10,363 nucleotides of DNA from Alistipes sp. (GCA_017646785.1 JAGCLX010000109.1:1-10363); one strand, 5' to 3'; positions 1 to 7,079 are shown, counted from the stretch's first letter. The notes: generated by a model from the sequence alone, not told the origin. Numbers and translations are program-made.

Positions 1-717
1 AACTCGTTCTTTGGCTTGACAATCTCGGATTACTTGCCCATTCACCAGGATGCGTTGCTCAACTTCCAGGAGGACTTCTTCTCTATATCGTTGGCACTCG
101 GCATATTCCAAATCTTGGTGGGTATGGCAATCAACATTTGGATGAAGTCTAAACTCTTTGGCTTCACCTCGACCTTCGGTCTCTTGGGATGGTTCATCAT
201 CCTCCTCTCGGGCTCGTTGGCTGTGGGTCTGCCCATGTTTGGCTTGGCTATCCCTGGCTTCGACGCTTCGTCACCAATCTTCTATGGTGCACTTGGCGTT
301 GGTGCGGTGTTGATGCTCTTGCTTAACAACGTTAAGCGCAATCCGCTCGTTAACCTCGGTGCTGGTTTGTGGGATGCCTACAACAACATCACAGGCTTGT
401 TGAGCGACGTATTGAGCTATATCCGATTGTTCGCCATCGGCTTGTCGGGTGGTGTGTTGGCACAGGTGTTCAACTCTTTGGCGTTGGGTCTCTCGGGTGC
501 TGGCGAGATTGCTCCAGGCACACCTTGGTACGGCTACATCATGCCAATCGTTGCTGCGTCAATCATTCTGCTCATTGGTCACGGCATCAACCTCTTCATG
601 TCGGCAATCTCGTCATTTGTGCATCCTATGCGTTTGACGTTTGTCGAGTTTTATAAGAATGCAGGCTTCGAGATGGGTCAGCGCTCATTCGAGCCTATTC
701 GTAAGATGAATAAATAA
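1..717 (+). CDS. ntpI: V-type ATPase subunit I, C-terminal membrane part (5' truncated)
   Basis: This is the 3' part of the large membrane stator subunit (subunit a/I) of a V-type ATPase, which forms the two half-channels carrying ions to the rotating proteolipid ring. The frame is already open at base 1, so the true start lies outside the window and the TTG at 16 is internal. About 238 residues are visible, with several hydrophobic segments. The helix beginning SYIRLFAIGLSGG carries the family's essential arginine (codon 424-426). A second conserved arginine lies in HPMRLTFVEFYKNAGF (codon 631-633). These match the two arginines known in the homologous a/I subunits to face the ring glutamate. 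The soluble N-terminal half is not visible. Subunit K follows after 38 nt in the same direction, the usual end of Bacteroidota V-ATPase operons. The family assignment is firm. Confidence 0.93.
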   Translation, partial: NSFFGLTISDYLPIHQDALLNFQEDFFSISLALGIFQILVGMAINIWMKSKLFGFTSTFGLLGWFIILLSGSLAVGLPMFGLAIPGFDASSPIFYGALGVGAVLMLLLNNVKRNPLVNLGAGLWDAYNNITGLLSDVLSYIRLFAIGLSGGVLAQVFNSLALGLSGAGEIAPGTPWYGYIMPIVAASIILLIGHGINLFMSAISSFVHPMRLTFVEFYKNAGFEMGQRSFEPIRKMNK

Positions 718-755
718 ACAAATAATAATTAACAACTTAAAAACATTTAACAATT

Positions 756-1205
756 ATGAATTCAGCATTAATTTTGGCTTATTTGGGCGTTGCCCTCATG
801 GTCGGTGTATCAGGTTTGGCTTCAGCTGTAGGTACTGCACGTTGCGGTATGGCTTCTGTAGGCGCATTGAAGAAGAATGGTGGCGCTTTCGGTAGCTACA
901 TGATTCTCTCGGCTCTTCCTGGTTCACAGGGTCTCTACGGCTTCGTAGGTTACTTCATGGTCAGCGGTCTTATCGTAGAGAATATGTCTATGTTGGCTGC
1001 TGTTAGTATCTTCGGTGCAGGTTTGTTGATGGCTATCGTAACATTGTCTTCAGCATTGTTCCAGGCAAAGGTTTGTGCTAACGGTATCGCTGCTATCGGT
1101 AACGGTAACGACGTATTCGGTAAGACACTTATCCTTGCTGCGTTCCCCGAGTTGTACGCTATCTTGGGTGTTGCTGCAACATTCCTTATCTCAACAGCTA
1201 TCTAA
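756..1205 (+). CDS. ntpK: V-type ATPase proteolipid subunit K (c-ring)
   Basis: This 149-residue, very hydrophobic protein forms the rotor ring of the V-ATPase. It has four predicted helices arranged as two related hairpins, the duplicated form typical of V-type proteolipids. The second hairpin carries the ion-carrying carboxylate E132 (FPELYAILG). The equivalent site of the first hairpin has LPGSQGLYG, without a carboxylate, as in Enterococcus NtpK. With a constant offset of seven residues, the Na+ ligands known in that protein (L61, T64, Q65, Q110, E139) fall on L54, S57, Q58, Q103 and E132. This points to Na+ rather than H+ coupling, though that is inference from sequence. The ATG at 756 follows an A/T-rich leader without a Shine-Dalgarno motif. 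The gene ends the operon and is followed 31 nt later by an intrinsic terminator. Confidence 0.95.
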   Translation: MNSALILAYLGVALMVGVSGLASAVGTARCGMASVGALKKNGGAFGSYMILSALPGSQGLYGFVGYFMVSGLIVENMSMLAAVSIFGAGLLMAIVTLSSALFQAKVCANGIAAIGNGNDVFGKTLILAAFPELYAILGVAATFLISTAI

Positions 1206-1236
1206 TTCTGATGTTAGGGCGCATAGCGCTATATAG

Positions 1237-1273
1237 TAATAGCGGACATTTCGGTGTCCGCTATTATTTTTTT
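1237..1273 (+). terminator. Intrinsic terminator of the V-ATPase operon
   Basis: A perfect 12-bp stem (taatagcggaca, 1237-1248, with tgtccgctatta, 1255-1266) closes a 6-nt loop and is followed directly by seven T residues (1267-1273). It lies 31 nt after the subunit K stop, in the right orientation. A short palindrome, atagcgctat (1223-1232), sits just before it. The same stem word recurs at 1514-1537. Confidence 0.93.
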
Positions 1274-1332
1274 ATTGTTGGGGTACAAGAGTCTGTCAAC
1301 AGCATCAAACATTCTCAAAAAGGAGTAGACGC

Positions 1333-1375
1333 TGTTCATTCATTCATTTTTCCTATGAAAATGAATGAATGAACA
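1333..1375. repeat. Tetramer-repeat hairpin 1 (ATTC repeats)
   Basis: This is a perfect inverted repeat. The arm gttcattcattcatttt (1334-1350) pairs with 1358-1374 around a 7-nt loop, tcctatg, and one more T-A pair (1333/1375) closes the base, giving 18 bp. Each arm is a run of three to four ATTC-like tetramers. No U-tract follows on either strand, so it is not a normal terminator. Its reverse complement matches hairpin 2 over the same 41-nt length. Confidence 0.9.
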
Positions 1376-1392
1376 AAAGAGAGAACAAGAGT

Positions 1393-1435
1393 TGTCCATC
1401 CATCCAATTCCATAGGGAAAATGGATGGATGGACA
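1393..1435. repeat. Tetramer-repeat hairpin 2 (ATCC repeats)
   Basis: The arm gtccatccatcca (1394-1406) pairs with tggatggatggac (1422-1434), 13 bp plus a closing T-A pair (1393/1435), around an imperfectly paired centre that contains catagg. The element has the same 41-nt length as hairpin 1 and matches its reverse complement at 32 of 41 positions by my alignment. Three of the differing base pairs change from T-A to C-G on both sides of the stem. The spacer between the two hairpins is 17 nt between the closing pairs. No U-tract follows. Confidence 0.85.
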
Positions 1436-1510
1436 GAACTCCATTTAACCAATTAGCAGTGACGGAGTATGGCATCACCCTCGCAATGTCGTGACGTGCT
1501 CCCATGATAC

Positions 1511-1540
1511 AAAAATAGCGGACATGTGTCCGCTATTATT
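1511..1540 (-). terminator. Probable terminator of ruvB
   Basis: The stem aatagcggac (1514-1523) pairs with gtccgctatt (1528-1537) around a 4-nt loop. It lies about 36 nt beyond the ruvB stop. Read on the minus strand, the stem is followed by a short T run (complement of 1511-1515, partly inside the stem), so the U-tract is weaker than at the ATPase terminator. The stem word is the same as in that terminator. Confidence 0.7.
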
Positions 1541-1575
1541 ATAAACTCATAATTGAGGTAATGTGTTCTATGTAA

Positions 1576-2592
1576 TTAAAACAGAGATTGTTCTTCGGTA
1601 GTGTTATATGTGTAGCCGAGGTGCTTGTATGCCAACTCTGTTGCCTCACGACCTCGTGGTGTGCGCTTAAGGAAACCCTCCTTAATAAGGAATGGCTCGT
1701 ATACCTCCTCTACCGTTCCCGCCTCCTCGCTTACGGCAGTAGCCACGGTGTTTAGACCTACAGGACCACCGTTGAACTTCTCGATAATGGTAGCCAAAAT
1801 CTTGTTGTCCATCTGGTCGAGACCGCGCGAGTCGATGTTGAGTGCCGCGAGTGCTACGCGCGTAATCTCCACGTCGATGTGTCCCTCGCCCTCGACCATC
1901 GCAAAGTCGCGCACACGGCGCAGTAGGGCATTGGCAATACGGGGTGTGCCACGCGAGCGTAGGGCTATCTCGAGTGCTGCATCGTCGTCAATAGATATAT
2001 CGAGGATGCCTGCCGAGCGCTTTACGATGCCCGACAGCACAGATGCGTCATAGTATTCCAAGTGGCACTGTATACCAAAGCGCGCACGTAGGGGCGATGT
2101 GAGTAGTCCGCTACGTGTCGTGGCACCCACAAGCGTGAATGGTGCTAATTCGATTTGTATGCTTCGCGCCGCGGGTCCCTTGTCTAAGACGATGTCTATT
2201 TTGTAATCCTCCATAGCCGAGTAGAGATACTCCTCGACAATGGGGCTTAGGCGGTGTATCTCGTCGATGAAGAGCACATCGCCAGGGTTAAGGTTTGTGA
2301 GCAAGCCCGCAAGGTCGCCAGGCTTGTCGAGCACGGGGCCCGATGTCACCTTGAGCTGTGCACCCATCTCATTAGCGATGATATTTGCAAGGGTGGTCTT
2401 ACCCAGTCCCGGAGGGCCGTGCAGCAAGACGTGGTCAAGGGAGTCGCCACGCATGAGTGCCGCCTTAATGAATATCTTGAGGTTAGCGACGATTTTGTCC
2501 TGACCAGCAAAGTTTTGCAGTTGCTGTGGGCGTATGCGTCCCTCGAACTCCTTGTCGCTCTCAATGTTTCGTAAGTTTCTATCTACTGCCAT
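1576..2592 (-). CDS. ruvB: Holliday junction branch migration helicase RuvB
   Basis: This is the AAA+ motor of the RuvABC complex. Hexamers pump DNA through RuvA-bound Holliday junctions during recombinational repair. The 338-residue product is close to the usual RuvB length of about 335-340. Visible motifs are Walker A GPPGLGKT (59-66), Walker [10 protein letters not shown] (107-115), sensor 1 in LVGATTRSG (154-162), and the arginine finger region PLRARFG (167-173, R171 the probable finger). The C-terminal winged-helix region includes GGPVGLNT and a terminal RTPRGREAT segment. An ATG 18 codons upstream (2646) is in frame. I chose 2592 because the promoter's -7 element lies at 2618-2625, so the longer start would not be transcribed, and because MAVDRNLR fits normal RuvB N-termini. 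The gene stands alone, convergent with the ATPase operon. ruvA and ruvC are not in the window. Confidence 0.97.
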   Translation of the reverse strand: MAVDRNLRNIESDKEFEGRIRPQQLQNFAGQDKIVANLKIFIKAALMRGDSLDHVLLHGPPGLGKTTLANIIANEMGAQLKVTSGPVLDKPGDLAGLLTNLNPGDVLFIDEIHRLSPIVEEYLYSAMEDYKIDIVLDKGPAARSIQIELAPFTLVGATTRSGLLTSPLRARFGIQCHLEYYDASVLSGIVKRSAGILDISIDDDAALEIALRSRGTPRIANALLRRVRDFAMVEGEGHIDVEITRVALAALNIDSRGLDQMDNKILATIIEKFNGGPVGLNTVATAVSEEAGTVEEVYEPFLIKEGFLKRTPRGREATELAYKHLGYTYNTTEEQSLF

Positions 2593-2617
2593 AAAATCGG
2601 TTGTAAATTTACAAATG

Positions 2618-2648
2618 CAAATATAGGCATTAATGTCTAATTTCACAA
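2618..2648 (-). promoter_or_regulatory. Bacteroidota-type promoter for ruvB
   Basis: Read on the minus strand, TTG (complement of 2646-2648) is followed after 20 nt by TATATTTG (complement of 2618-2625). This fits the Bacteroidota primary sigma consensus of TTG near -33 and TAnnTTTG near -7. It predicts a transcript start near 2612, about 20 nt before the chosen ATG. Confidence 0.75.
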
Positions 2649-2753
2649 CAAATAGACAAGGCTTTTATGCCCATTTATACCGAGCAGTGGTTATTTCTCC
2701 ACAAGAGAATTAAAATCGTCAGGCGCAAGGGCGAAAAATGTCACCGAAGTTTC

Positions 2754-2782
2754 TTGTTTATCAAAAGAATATACTACCTTTG
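2754..2782 (+). promoter_or_regulatory. Bacteroidota-type promoter for the surface nuclease operon
   Basis: TTG (2754-2756) is followed after 18 nt by TACCTTTG (2775-2782), matching the TAnnTTTG -7 consensus. The predicted leader of about 75 nt is A/T-rich and contains a small stem, catatc/gatatg (2795-2809). No Shine-Dalgarno motif precedes the ATG at 2865. No comparable promoter is visible before the next three genes, so this one probably drives all four. The rest of the 272-bp divergent region (2649-2753) shows no clear operator. Confidence 0.7.
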
Positions 2783-2864
2783 CAAATTGCAGGTCATATC
2801 AAAGATATGAAGAACGAAAAAACATTAACCATTAAATAACTTAACTAATTAAAAACAAAACATT

Positions 2865-5765
2865 ATGGCAAACAAGCTTTTCAAGTCTTTCTTCGCCTTG
2901 GCAATGGTCGTGGGCTCGGCTCTCGGCTTTGCGTCATGCGAGACTGTAGGTGATGTGGTTGTTGCTGATCCCACCGTGGAGGTCTCTACCACATCTCTGA
3001 ACTTTACTCAGCAGGAGGGTAGCCAGATTGTTGAGATCATCGCTAATTCCGATTGGAAGGTGGGTGAGCTCGATGCAGACTGGGTTACCGTAACTCCAAT
3101 GAATGGCAACGGCGACGGCGTTATCACAGTTGCTGTGGCTACCAACGACACTGGTGCTATCCGCAAGGCTACCATCAAGGTTTACGCTATGCACAAGACC
3201 TATGGTGAGTGGGGCTCAAAGAAGATTGAGGTTACTCAGTCTGCTTCTAACGAGGTTCCCGTAACCGAGGAGTTGATCTATGGCGATAACTTCGATGGCA
3301 AGGAGGCAACCAAGACCTATGGTTCTGGTTCTTCATGGCCATGGATTGACGAGTTCCCCGAGTTCGTTAACGCTTCAGGTCCCGCTGCAGAGAACGTAAA
3401 ATACACTGGTAATGGTGTATCTGTTCGCTCTAACTCAAACTCTAACAGCGACTACTCGGATTATGCAGGTTCAGGTATGAACAACATCTTCTTCGGCTCG
3501 TCTGCATATTTCCAGGTTCACAACATCGCTTTGGACGCTGCTCAGGCAGGCTACAAGCTCACCTTCGGTTCAGAGAAGTACTCTCAGGACAATGGTAGCA
3601 TCTTCACCAACTCTGAGTTCCACGTATACCTCTCTAAGAATGGTAATGGCTGGCAGGAGATTGAGTACACCTTTGCTGGTACTGCTGAGGGTCGTTGGAA
3701 TTTGGCAACTGCCGAGTTTACATTGACAGAGGTTCCTGAGAAGCTTTATATCAAGTTCGTTGTTGACGTAGCAAGCTCATATCGTCTTGATGACGTTATG
3801 CTATATATTGGCAATGGCGGTCAGTCGGTAACACTCCCTGAAGAGGGCGGTGGCGATGGTGGTAACAATGAGCCCGTTGTTACCGATGGCATCTACGCAT
3901 CTGATGCAGCATTCGTGTGCGCTGAGGATAATTCAGAGAATGCCGCATACGGCCTTGGTGATACCAAAATTGGTAGCAATGCTGTCACTGGCTTCAAGTT
4001 GGGTAAGTCAAAGCAGGCTGGTAAGTTTACATCAGCTGCCGTAGGTGTTTCAGGTGACAAGTATCTCAACTTCTATGCAGTAGGCTGGAAGGGTGGCGAC
4101 GTTACGTTGTACTACCGTGTTGATGGTGGTGCCACACAGTCACAGAAGCTCGTCGCTAACAATGGCGCAACAGGCAACTCTCCTTACACAGCTCTTTCAT
4201 TTGCAAAGACAGACCACTACTCTGTAAAGCTCTCTGGTCTTAAGGAGACTTCAACTATTGAGTTCTCAACAGATGCTAACTTCGCACTCACTTCAGCAGA
4301 GGCCACAATGCCTTCTGCTCGTGCTATCGTTTGTGGCGTTAAGCTCTCTGATGAGCCTATCGAGGGCGAGGATGGCGGCAATGTTGCTCCTGAGCCCACA
4401 CCTGGTGGTTCTATGACTATCGCAGAGGCTATCGCTGCTGCCGATAACACTTCTGTCGTAATTGAGAACGCTACAGTTATTGGCGTGTATAGCCGCGGTG
4501 CGTTGCTTGAGGATAAGACCGGTAAGATACTTGCGTACGCGGGTTCTGCAGTAAGCGTTAACGTTGGCGACGTTGTTAAGGCTGAGGGTACTGTTACTAC
4601 ATATGGAGGTCTCCGTCAGATTGGTGGTACCGTTACACTTACAAAGACTGGCACAACAACTTATACATATCCCGCGGAGAAGACTATGGATGGCGCAGCA
4701 TTCGATGCATACCTCAATTCTCCTGTCATCGAGTATGTTAAGTACACAGGTACATTGAAAATCGATGGTTACTACTACAATGTTACTATTGATGGTGCTT
4801 CTACAGCAGTTGGCTCATTGTCATATGTAATTGACGGCACAGTAGATCCTTCATTGGATGGTCAGAAGATTGATGTTCGCGGTTGGACTATTGGTTTCTC
4901 TGGTGGCAAGTATGTTAACACAATGATTCGCTCGGTTGTAGCTGCTGGCACAACTCCCGCCCCAGATCCAGATCCTACTCCAGACCCTACACCTGATCCA
5001 ACTCCCAACCCTGGTGGTGTAGTTAAGGCAACAGTTGCTCAATTCTTGGCAGCTGCAGAGGATGCAACTGTTTACGAGCTTACTGGTGTTATCACATCTG
5101 TAACAAACACAGAGTATGGTAACTTCTACCTTAAGGATTCTACTGACGAGGTACTTATATATGGTTTGTGTAGCCCCTCTGGTGAACAGAAGTATTGGGC
5201 AGAGTCTGGAGTGAAGTTAGGTGATACCATCACCGTGCAGACTGTACGAACTTCTTATAATGGTACTCCTCAGGGTAAGAATGCAATCTATGTTTCACAC
5301 GTTGTTGGTGAGACTCCCGCTCCAGAACCAGAGCCAGAGGGTAAGTTCGCATCACAAAACCTCTTCACAACAAAGGTTGATGAGGCTAACAAAGCATATT
5401 TGCAGCAGGCTACTATTAACGGTGAGTCATACAAAGTGATAAAGTTGGGCACTTCTGATAAGGTTGGATCTTTGACAACAGATGGCGTTGGTGTATCAGG
5501 CACAAAGACACTCTCGTTCTATGGTGCTGCATGGAAGGGAAAGTCTGGTAAAGTCGCTATTTCGGTAAATGGTACCGAGGTTACTACTATCGAGCTAAAG
5601 TCTAACGATGGTGCATCAAACAATCCTCCTTATACAATTACACTTGATGAGTCAAGCGACTTCTATAGCGTGAACCTTACAGGTCTTACAGAGACATCAA
5701 CCATCACTTTGAGCTCTGTTAGCGGTGCTACACGCGTGATTTTGGCAGGTGTGTCACTCAACTAA
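2865..5765 (+). CDS. Large modular surface lipoprotein with BACON, OB-like and duplicated C-terminal domains
   Basis: The 966-residue product starts with a lipoprotein signal peptide whose lipobox GFASC puts the lipidated cysteine at residue 25. Segments in order: a BACON-like domain (about 35-130, with NSDWKV, DWVTVTP and a terminal IEVTQSA strand); a beta-sandwich resembling choice-of-anchor J domains (about 137-317, ending YRLDDVMLYIG); a Gly-rich linker (326-337); repeat domain R1 (about 341-496); an acidic/Pro linker (497-516); two OB-like modules (about 517-604 and 606-697); an Asp/Pro/Thr linker (698-718); a third OB-like module (about 719-817); a Pro/Glu linker (818-826); and repeat domain R2 (827-966). 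R1 and R2 share GVSG, WKG, NSPYT or NPPYT, and SGLKETSTI or TGLTETSTI. I see no catalytic motif. A binding protein is likely. Nucleic acid as ligand is inferred from the OB-like modules and the nuclease genes behind it; a glycan ligand remains possible. No type IX secretion tail is evident. Confidence 0.85.
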   Translation: MANKLFKSFFALAMVVGSALGFASCETVGDVVVADPTVEVSTTSLNFTQQEGSQIVEIIANSDWKVGELDADWVTVTPMNGNGDGVITVAVATNDTGAIRKATIKVYAMHKTYGEWGSKKIEVTQSASNEVPVTEELIYGDNFDGKEATKTYGSGSSWPWIDEFPEFVNASGPAAENVKYTGNGVSVRSNSNSNSDYSDYAGSGMNNIFFGSSAYFQVHNIALDAAQAGYKLTFGSEKYSQDNGSIFTNSEFHVYLSKNGNGWQEIEYTFAGTAEGRWNLATAEFTLTEVPEKLYIKFVVDVASSYRLDDVMLYIGNGGQSVTLPEEGGGDGGNNEPVVTDGIYASDAAFVCAEDNSENAAYGLGDTKIGSNAVTGFKLGKSKQAGKFTSAAVGVSGDKYLNFYAVGWKGGDVTLYYRVDGGATQSQKLVANNGATGNSPYTALSFAKTDHYSVKLSGLKETSTIEFSTDANFALTSAEATMPSARAIVCGVKLSDEPIEGEDGGNVAPEPTPGGSMTIAEAIAAADNTSVVIENATVIGVYSRGALLEDKTGKILAYAGSAVSVNVGDVVKAEGTVTTYGGLRQIGGTVTLTKTGTTTYTYPAEKTMDGAAFDAYLNSPVIEYVKYTGTLKIDGYYYNVTIDGASTAVGSLSYVIDGTVDPSLDGQKIDVRGWTIGFSGGKYVNTMIRSVVAAGTTPAPDPDPTPDPTPDPTPNPGGVVKATVAQFLAAAEDATVYELTGVITSVTNTEYGNFYLKDSTDEVLIYGLCSPSGEQKYWAESGVKLGDTITVQTVRTSYNGTPQGKNAIYVSHVVGETPAPEPEPEGKFASQNLFTTKVDEANKAYLQQATINGESYKVIKLGTSDKVGSLTTDGVGVSGTKTLSFYGAAWKGKSGKVAISVNGTEVTTIELKSNDGASNNPPYTITLDESSDFYSVNLTGLTETSTITLSSVSGATRVILAGVSLN
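4956..5018 (+). repeat. Low-complexity Asp-Pro-Thr-Pro linker repeat
   Basis: This coding stretch inside the large lipoprotein holds tandem DPTP units (residues 698-718) ending in NPGG, which separate the second and third OB-like modules. Codons vary between units (gat/gac, cct/cca, act/aca), so the repeat is old at the DNA level and not a recent slippage product. It probably acts as a rigid extended spacer. Confidence 0.8.
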
Positions 5766-5770
5766 ACAAA

Positions 5771-5821
5771 ACTCTTTCGCTTATGCTCGGGTGGGGTAGT
5801 ACCCGCCCGAGGGGCGAGAGT
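5771..5821 (+). other. GC-rich intergenic hairpin between lipoprotein and nuclease genes
   Basis: The core stem ctcgggtggg (5786-5795) pairs with cccgcccgag (5802-5811), 10 bp including one G-U pair, around gtagta. An outer helix forms between actct..cgc (5771-5780) and gcgagagt (5814-5821) with a 2-nt bulge. No T-tract follows, so this is not a standard terminator. It may be a processing or stability element that sets relative expression of the first and second genes. That role is inference. Confidence 0.6.
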
Positions 5822-5846
5822 GACAATAAAAATAAGATATAAATTA

Positions 5847-7049
5847 ATGTATATGTGTGATGTAAAGACCATAATGATGACAATAGTCGCAATAATGAGT
5901 GTCATTGTTGTGGGATGTGGTGATGTCTCTGAAGATAGGGTAGTGAGCAATGCCTATATGCAGACTGAGGAGGTGAGGGGCGAGAGTAAGAACTGCGCTG
6001 TGGTGCTACGTGCACAACAGGGTACTTCATACTCAATGACCATTCAGTCGGAAGGTGATTGGGCGCACTTCTCATCGGGAAGCAGCACCATGGAGGGCGT
6101 AATGGAGAGCATGGATAAAATTGTGTACATCTACTTCGACAAGAATGCCTCGGGAATATCGCGCGCAGCAGATATTGAGGTGTGCTTTGGAGATGGTAGG
6201 GTATGCGAGATGAGCTTCACACAGCATAGCTATGATAAAAGCATAGCATTCATCCGACAGTGGGCTGAGCTCCCAGTGTGTAAGGTGGAGAAGGATTATA
6301 TCTATGGTAGCCATTATGGTGAAATGGGGTATAAGAGTGATGCACGCAACTATACATTCTGCTTTGCCCCCTCGGTGCGAGCATCGTTATGGGTGGCCTA
6401 CCCTCTACATAAGGACCACATGGTTGGTGATGGCAATCGCAATAACAGCGACTTTGGATACGACCCATCGGTGGATAGCAAGTATCAGGCAAATCTCAAT
6501 AGATCATATAACGGATGGTATGACAGAGGTCATCAGCTGCCAGCCGCTGACCGCAAATGTTCGCAGCAGATGATGGACCAGACCTTCTATGCTACTAACA
6601 TGACACCTCAGCAGGGTAACTTCAATCAGAATAAGTGGGGTGTTTTGGAGGGTCGAGTTCGCAACATGGTATGTAGCGATACACTATATGTTGTCACTGG
6701 CGCATACTTCGGTGATGAGCACCATTCGTCAATTGACGACCACACATCAGATTGTTCAGGAAATAGGTGCCCTACACCTACTCACTACTATAAAGCTTTG
6801 CTACGCACAAAGAAGGGTAATACTGGTAAACGAATAGATGAGATAACAGACGCAAATCAGTTGCGTGCCATAGTTATATGGTTGGAGCATGCCAACACTG
6901 GCAATGATATAACGATAACTAATACAGATTGCATGTCGGTGGCCGAGCTTGAGGCTATTACAGGTTTTACCTTCTTCCCGATGCTTGATGATAGCATCGA
7001 GGATAAGGTTAAGCGCGCCATGGTGCCATCGGAGTGGGGTATTAATTAA
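5847..7049 (+). CDS. Lipoprotein DNA/RNA non-specific endonuclease with BACON-like domain
   Basis: This is a predicted cell-surface nuclease of the NUC1/Serratia endonuclease family, which cuts DNA and RNA with a single Mg2+ and a general-base histidine. From the ATG at 5847 it has 400 residues. The hydrophobic leader ends in the lipobox VVGC (Cys24). A BACON-like domain follows (about 35-130, with EGDWAHF, GISRAADIEV and a final EMSFTQ strand), then the nuclease domain (about 150-385). The catalytic motif DRGHQLPAAD contains H229. The metal-binding segment ATNMTPQQGNFNQNKWGVLE has N260 and E268, which correspond to N119 and E127 of Serratia nuclease. The active site therefore looks intact. 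An in-frame GTG at 5820 is a less likely start because it lies in the intergenic hairpin. ATG 5853 is an alternative. The gene lies 81 nt after the large lipoprotein and 30 nt before the next nuclease gene. Confidence 0.92.
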   Translation: MYMCDVKTIMMTIVAIMSVIVVGCGDVSEDRVVSNAYMQTEEVRGESKNCAVVLRAQQGTSYSMTIQSEGDWAHFSSGSSTMEGVMESMDKIVYIYFDKNASGISRAADIEVCFGDGRVCEMSFTQHSYDKSIAFIRQWAELPVCKVEKDYIYGSHYGEMGYKSDARNYTFCFAPSVRASLWVAYPLHKDHMVGDGNRNNSDFGYDPSVDSKYQANLNRSYNGWYDRGHQLPAADRKCSQQMMDQTFYATNMTPQQGNFNQNKWGVLEGRVRNMVCSDTLYVVTGAYFGDEHHSSIDDHTSDCSGNRCPTPTHYYKALLRTKKGNTGKRIDEITDANQLRAIVIWLEHANTGNDITITNTDCMSVAELEAITGFTFFPMLDDSIEDKVKRAMVPSEWGIN

Positions 7050-7079
7050 TTATTGGATAAATCAAATACGTAAAATTAT

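Larger units (their letters stand above)
1206..1575. other. Non-coding gap between convergent ntpK and ruvB
   Basis: I see no credible gene in these 370 bases. The short ATG frames that start inside the tetramer repeats end within about a dozen codons. The gap holds four hairpins in order: the ATPase terminator, two tetramer-repeat hairpins (1333-1375 and 1393-1435), and a terminator-like hairpin reading toward the left for ruvB. The word caagagt also occurs twice, near 1287 and 1385. I see no Bacteroidota-type promoter, so a stand-alone small RNA is not supported. The stretch at 1441-1510 has no structure that I can recognise. Confidence 0.7.

Noticed and set aside
16..18. TTG as the start of subunit I
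   Set aside because: The frame is open to base 1, and subunit I normally has a long N-terminal half, so the gene is cut by the window edge.
1333..1435. CRISPR array or invertible promoter in the tetramer repeats
   Set aside because: There are only two units, in opposite orientation, with a 17-nt spacer and no promoter inside. Neither a repeat-spacer pattern nor a useful invertible segment is present.
2593..2646. In-frame upstream ATG that would extend RuvB by 18 residues
   Set aside because: The promoter -7 element lies at 2618-2625 inside this extension, and the shorter product has the normal RuvB N-terminus and length.
5820..5846. GTG start nine codons upstream for the nuclease lipoprotein
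   Set aside because: It lies at the end of a strong hairpin, and the ATG at 5847 gives a better-proportioned lipoprotein signal peptide after an A/T-rich leader.
5766..5846. Intrinsic terminator after the large lipoprotein
   Set aside because: The hairpin is stable, but no T-tract follows it on the plus strand and no promoter is seen for the next gene.
5810..5987. 12-nt direct repeat aggggcgagagt at 5810-5821 and 5976-5987
   Set aside because: It has two copies only, one inside coding sequence and one in the hairpin, with no flanking similarity. Chance is a sufficient explanation.
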